Positions 6,489 through 9,267 of a stretch of 9,267 nucleotides of DNA are shown piece by piece. Numbering within the stretch: position 1 is the first letter of the stretch; each line of letters starts with the position of its first letter. The DNA is from Flavobacteriales bacterium. GTDB taxonomy: Bacteria > Bacteroidota > Bacteroidia > Flavobacteriales_D > Sanyastnellaceae. The position numbers and the translations under genes are program-made. The stretch is from contig DQKQ01000276.1 in assembly GCA_015660615.1 (NCBI GenBank), positions 1-9,267 on the forward strand, written 5' to 3'. The notes under the pieces are model-generated. The model was given only the letters and a program-made list of their open reading frames with translations. It made no database searches and was not told the origin of the DNA.

Positions 6489-6522
6489 AATTCCACTTAT
6501 TAGTACACCTAAATTCCACTTA
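6489..6522. repeat. 11-base direct repeat upstream of mreB
   Basis: AATTCCACTTA occurs at 6489-6499 and again at 6512-6522, a period of 23 bases or about two helical turns. Both copies lie in the 148-base purH-mreB spacer just upstream of the mreB start. The layout would suit a tandem regulator-binding site for the mre genes, but it may also be a chance duplication in AT-rich DNA. No known operator was recognised. Confidence 0.45.
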
Positions 6523-6610
6523 GTGAATAAGTTTTGTTTAAGGTTAATAAGGTTGAGTTTGGATGTTAATTAGGTGTTGAAAACAGTACGCTTTCAAGTA
6601 GTGGTGCTTT

Positions 6611-8155
6611 TTAGTGGCGGAAATGCCTAACACCCGTTGTGTGCATCGCAAGCCCCAGCTCATTACAAGCATCAATACTCTTTTGATCATTAATGGATCC
6701 ACCGGGCTGAATTACGTGCTTGATTCCGGCCTCAGCAGCAAGAGTTACGCAGTCGGCGAATGGGAAGAATGCATCGGAAGCCATTGAAGAACCCTCGAGG
6801 GATAGACCTAAGCCAGATGCTTTTTCAACTGCTTGCTTGAGGGCGTCAACACGTGAGGTTTGGCCTGTCCCTGAAGCGAGAAGCTGCCCATCTCTAGCAA
6901 AAACGATTGTGTTTGATTTAGTATGCTTTGCTAGTTTCATTGCGAAGATCATGTCAGCCATAGCACTTTTATCAGAAGTGGCGTTAGTTACGCAAGTTAG
7001 GTCTGCAGCAGTTTCAATAGTATTGTCACGTTCCTGAACCAGGAAGCCATTTAAGGCAGTTCTAACAGTTGAATTAGGAAGTGATCCGTCTTGGCGTTCT
7101 AAAAGAATACGGTTTTTCTTGCCTTTCAGCATTTCTAAAGCATCATCGTCGAAATCAGGAGCGATTACTACCTCGCAGAAGAGGGTGTGGATCTTTTCTG
7201 CAGTAGCTATATCGATTGTACGATTGGCAATTAGGACACCGCCAAACGCACTTACCGGGTCTCCTTCTAAAGCTCGTGCGTATGCTTCGGCTAGATTGTC
7301 ACGAGTTGCAATACCACAAGCATTGTTGTGTTTCATGATAGCAAACGTAGGATTGTCGTTTTTAAACTCCTCCATTAAGCTCACAGCGGCATCAACGTCG
7401 AGAAGATTGTTATAAGAAAGTTCCTTGCCGTGAAGTTGCTTTAATATTTCTTCGAGTCCACCAAAGAAGCGTCCTGCTTGGTGTGGGTTTTCACCATACC
7501 TCAAGGTTTTGACTTCTGGTACACTGAGGTTTAGCGTGTCGAGAAGCTGAGGATTCACAGTTGTACTTAGCATGTATTGCTCAATCATTGTGTCGTAATG
7601 TGAGCTTGTGCGAAAGGCACGAGCTGCTAAAGAGCGGCGCTCCTCAAGAGATGTTTCACCATCGTTAGCACGCAGCATTTCAAGTAACGTGTTGTAGTCA
7701 TCCATGCTCGGTACGATTACTACGTCTTTGTGATTTTTTGCAGCTCCTCTAATAAGTGCGATTCCTCCGATATCAATCTTCTCTATAATAGCTTCTGCTT
7801 CAGCCCCGCTTGTAACAGTTTCTTCGAATGGGTATAAGTCTACAATTACGAGATCGATATACGGGATGTCGTATTCAGCCATCTGTGTCTGGTCTTCTTC
7901 ACAATCTCTACGCGAGAGAATCCCACCAAAAACTTTAGGATGAAGTGTCTTTACACGGCCACCTAAAATAGAAGGATAGTCAGTAAGAGTTTCAACAGGA
8001 ACAACATCTACCCCTAGTTTTTCTATGTGCTTTTGGGTTCCACCGGTTGAGTAAATAGTAACACCTAAGCGCTTTAATTCTTCAACAATGGGAGCGAGTC
8101 CATCTTTGTTAAAAACAGAGATTAATGCTGAACTTATTTTTCTATACTTCGACAT
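6611..8155 (-). CDS. purH: Bifunctional AICAR transformylase / IMP cyclohydrolase
   Basis: This cytoplasmic enzyme catalyses the last two steps of de novo IMP synthesis: formyl transfer from 10-formyl-THF to AICAR, then ring closure to IMP. Its 514 residues match the family. The N-terminal MGS-like cyclohydrolase domain (about 1-145) shows LISVFNKDGL (11-20), STGGT (36-40), GGRVKTLHPKVFGGIL (65-80) and DIGGIALIRGAAKN (128-141). The transformylase domain shows LRYGENPHQ (218-226), KELSYNNLLDVDAA (244-257), the catalytic Lys275-His276 in KHNNACG (275-281), and SAFGGVLIANR (302-312). It ends in the usual GVRHFRH. The Asn-Ala in KHNNACG replaces the commoner x-Asn-Pro, a variant I believe occurs in this phylum. 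The ATG at 8155 fits the normal MSK..KISSALISVF start. It is divergent from the permease gene by 57 bases and 148 bases upstream of mreB. Confidence 0.97.
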   Translation of the reverse strand: MSKYRKISSALISVFNKDGLAPIVEELKRLGVTIYSTGGTQKHIEKLGVDVVPVETLTDYPSILGGRVKTLHPKVFGGILSRRDCEEDQTQMAEYDIPYIDLVIVDLYPFEETVTSGAEAEAIIEKIDIGGIALIRGAAKNHKDVVIVPSMDDYNTLLEMLRANDGETSLEERRSLAARAFRTSSHYDTMIEQYMLSTTVNPQLLDTLNLSVPEVKTLRYGENPHQAGRFFGGLEEILKQLHGKELSYNNLLDVDAAVSLMEEFKNDNPTFAIMKHNNACGIATRDNLAEAYARALEGDPVSAFGGVLIANRTIDIATAEKIHTLFCEVVIAPDFDDDALEMLKGKKNRILLERQDGSLPNSTVRTALNGFLVQERDNTIETAADLTCVTNATSDKSAMADMIFAMKLAKHTKSNTIVFARDGQLLASGTGQTSRVDALKQAVEKASGLGLSLEGSSMASDAFFPFADCVTLAAEAGIKHVIQPGGSINDQKSIDACNELGLAMHTTGVRHFRH

Positions 8156-8212
8156 GGAAATTTTTCTCTGATTTAAGACCGTGAAGTTAACTCAAGGTGT
8201 AGCTTTGAGGTC
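8156..8212. promoter_or_regulatory. Divergent promoter region between purH and the ABC permease gene
   Basis: These 57 bases separate two divergently read genes and must hold at least part of both promoters. On the plus strand TAGCTTTG at 8200-8207 fits TAnnTTTG exactly and ends five bases before the permease ATG, though no clear TTG/TTTG is seen at -33. On the minus strand a TTG followed 17 bases later by TAAATCAG is a weak candidate for purH. No purine-responsive operator or riboswitch was recognised. Confidence 0.35.
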
Positions 8213-9267
8213 ATGATGTGGTTGCGTTTATTTAAGGAAAGTTTAAACTTCGCTTGGAGTGCAATTGTCATGAATAAACTCCGCACTTTCTTATCACTTT
8301 TAGGAGTGATGGTAGGCATTTTCGTGATTAGCGCCATATTTGCAGTTGTCGATTCAATGGAAGATGATCTCATGGAATCATTCAGCATGCTAGACGATGA
8401 TGTTCTATTTGTTAGTAAGTGGCCTTGGAGCTTTGGAGACGATTATCCTTGGTGGAAATACATCCAAAGACGTGAGCCATCCTTAAAGGATTCCAACGAA
8501 TTGGCCTCACGCCTTACCCAAGCTTCAGAGGTGTCGTTTCAGATGAAGGCGATGTTCGATTTAGAATCTGGCGATAACTCATTTCCAAATGTCGCAGTTG
8601 CCGCGGTTTCGCACACTTATCCTAATGTTGTAAGCATAGATATTGCTAAAGGCAGGTTTTTCAATGACTCGGAAAGTGCTTCTGGCAGAGGGATGGCGAT
8701 CATTGGTTATGATGTGGCTATGAATCTATTCGGGACGGAAGATGCTCTAGGCAAGAAGTTTAAGATTGCAGGCCAAAAATTAGAAGTCATCGGCACATTT
8801 ACTCAGCAAGGCGCCTCTATGGTTTCAAACGGTTTCGATGAATTCGTAGTGGTTCCTGCCACATTTGCACCGAGAATTTTCGACACTAGGAATAACGATG
8901 GTAATACCATTATGGTGAAGGCTAAGGACGGAGTTGATTTGGCCATTTTAAAAGACGAAATAATACAGCAATTTAGAAGTGTTAGAAGGGTTCGACCTTC
9001 AGATGTTGATGACTTTTCTATAAACCAAATAGAAATGCTTACCGGAATTATATCTTCAATATTTTCTCAAGTTGAGATGGGGGGATGGTTTATTGCAATC
9101 TTTGCGATTTTAGTAGGGTGCTTCAGCATTGCAAACATCATGTTTGTTTCTGTGAGAGAAAGGACAAGAATCATAGGCATTCAAAAAGCGCTTGGAGCTA
9201 AGTCTTCGTTTATTTTAATTCAATTCCTTTTCGAGTCTATTGTACTTTGCATTTTTGGAGCAGCATT
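8213..9267 (+). CDS. ABC transporter permease, MacB/FtsX family (3' end outside window)
   Basis: This is the inner-membrane permease subunit of a MacB-like ABC transporter (mechanotransmission type). It would need a separate ATP-binding subunit, which is not in this window. Numbered from the second ATG, 350 residues are visible. They include an amphipathic N-terminus, a first membrane helix (about 24-46, after NKLRTFLSLLG), a long periplasmic MacB_PCD-type domain (about 47-288), a second helix (about 290-313, ending in FVSVRERTRIIGIQKALGAKSS, the coupling-helix motif of FtsX domains), and the start of a third helix. The window edge removes the remainder; relatives are about 400 residues. Two adjacent in-frame ATGs (8213 and 8216) are both possible starts, and an in-frame TAA at 8174-8176 rules out a longer form. 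Residues around SKWPWSFGDDYPWWKY are characteristic of Bacteroidota members. The substrate is unknown; possibilities include peptides, lipoproteins or toxic compounds. Confidence 0.92.
   Translation, partial: MMWLRLFKESLNFAWSAIVMNKLRTFLSLLGVMVGIFVISAIFAVVDSMEDDLMESFSMLDDDVLFVSKWPWSFGDDYPWWKYIQRREPSLKDSNELASRLTQASEVSFQMKAMFDLESGDNSFPNVAVAAVSHTYPNVVSIDIAKGRFFNDSESASGRGMAIIGYDVAMNLFGTEDALGKKFKIAGQKLEVIGTFTQQGASMVSNGFDEFVVVPATFAPRIFDTRNNDGNTIMVKAKDGVDLAILKDEIIQQFRSVRRVRPSDVDDFSINQIEMLTGIISSIFSQVEMGGWFIAIFAILVGCFSIANIMFVSVRERTRIIGIQKALGAKSSFILIQFLFESIVLCIFGAA

Noticed and set aside
6463..6519. Upstream mreB start at ATG 6519, adding 19 residues
   Set aside because: The extension is unlike MreB N-termini, and MGLFNYFVQDIAIDLGTANT begins at 6462. 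The extension also runs through the direct repeat and the TAGATTTG box.
908..8155. Search for a novel gene or defence system within the minus-strand block
   Set aside because: Every ORF on this strand is a well-known purH or elongasome gene with intact motifs and normal length; this is an ordinary conserved core cluster.
8173..8388. 71-codon minus-strand ORF between purH and the permease gene
   Set aside because: It is antisense to the permease N-terminus and the divergent promoter region. It resembles no known protein, while the opposite strand encodes a clear MacB-like permease.

Overview
The window looks like chromosomal DNA from a member of the Bacteroidota, probably a Flavobacteriales-like lineage. 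This rests on three things: the gene order purH-mreB-mreC-mreD-mrdA-rodA; a MacB/FtsX permease whose N-terminus (NKLRTFLSLLG, then a KWPW...YPWWKY stretch) is typical of that phylum; and TAnnTTTG-like -7 boxes in place of Shine-Dalgarno-rich leaders. The DNA is AT-rich by eye and shows no insertion sequence, tRNA, rRNA or CRISPR array. The lineage is inferred from family resemblance, not from a database search.

Layout. At 1-690 (minus strand, 3' end outside the window) lies a PLP-dependent cysteine synthase of the CysM type. The 691-907 gap upstream of it is not empty. It carries a candidate promoter, a 20-codon leader ORF (820-758, minus) with five consecutive cysteine codons, and a strong intrinsic terminator whose U-tract runs directly into the ATG of the cysteine synthase gene. 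From 908 to 8155, all on the minus strand, lie purH (last two steps of IMP synthesis) followed by the rod-shape and elongasome genes mreB, mreC, mreD, mrdA (PBP2) and rodA. The last four of these overlap by 1-4 bases at each junction. At the right end a divergent gene on the plus strand (8213 to the window edge) encodes an ABC transporter permease of the MacB/FtsX family.

How the genes work together. MreB filaments with MreC/MreD organise the RodA glycosyltransferase and PBP2 transpeptidase pair for lateral cell-wall synthesis. The overlapping junctions predict tightly coupled expression. purH is probably the upstream neighbour in this cluster, or its own unit.

The most interesting part is the cysteine synthase leader. 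It has everything a translation-dependent, cysteine-sensing transcription attenuator needs: a short ORF with a poly-Cys run, a downstream GGAGGC segment that can pair with the 5' arm of the terminator, the terminator itself, and a cysteine biosynthesis gene behind it. Poly-cysteine leader ORFs acting as cysteine-responsive attenuators are known in mycobacteria. I am not aware of an established example in Bacteroidota, and novelty cannot be confirmed from sequence alone.
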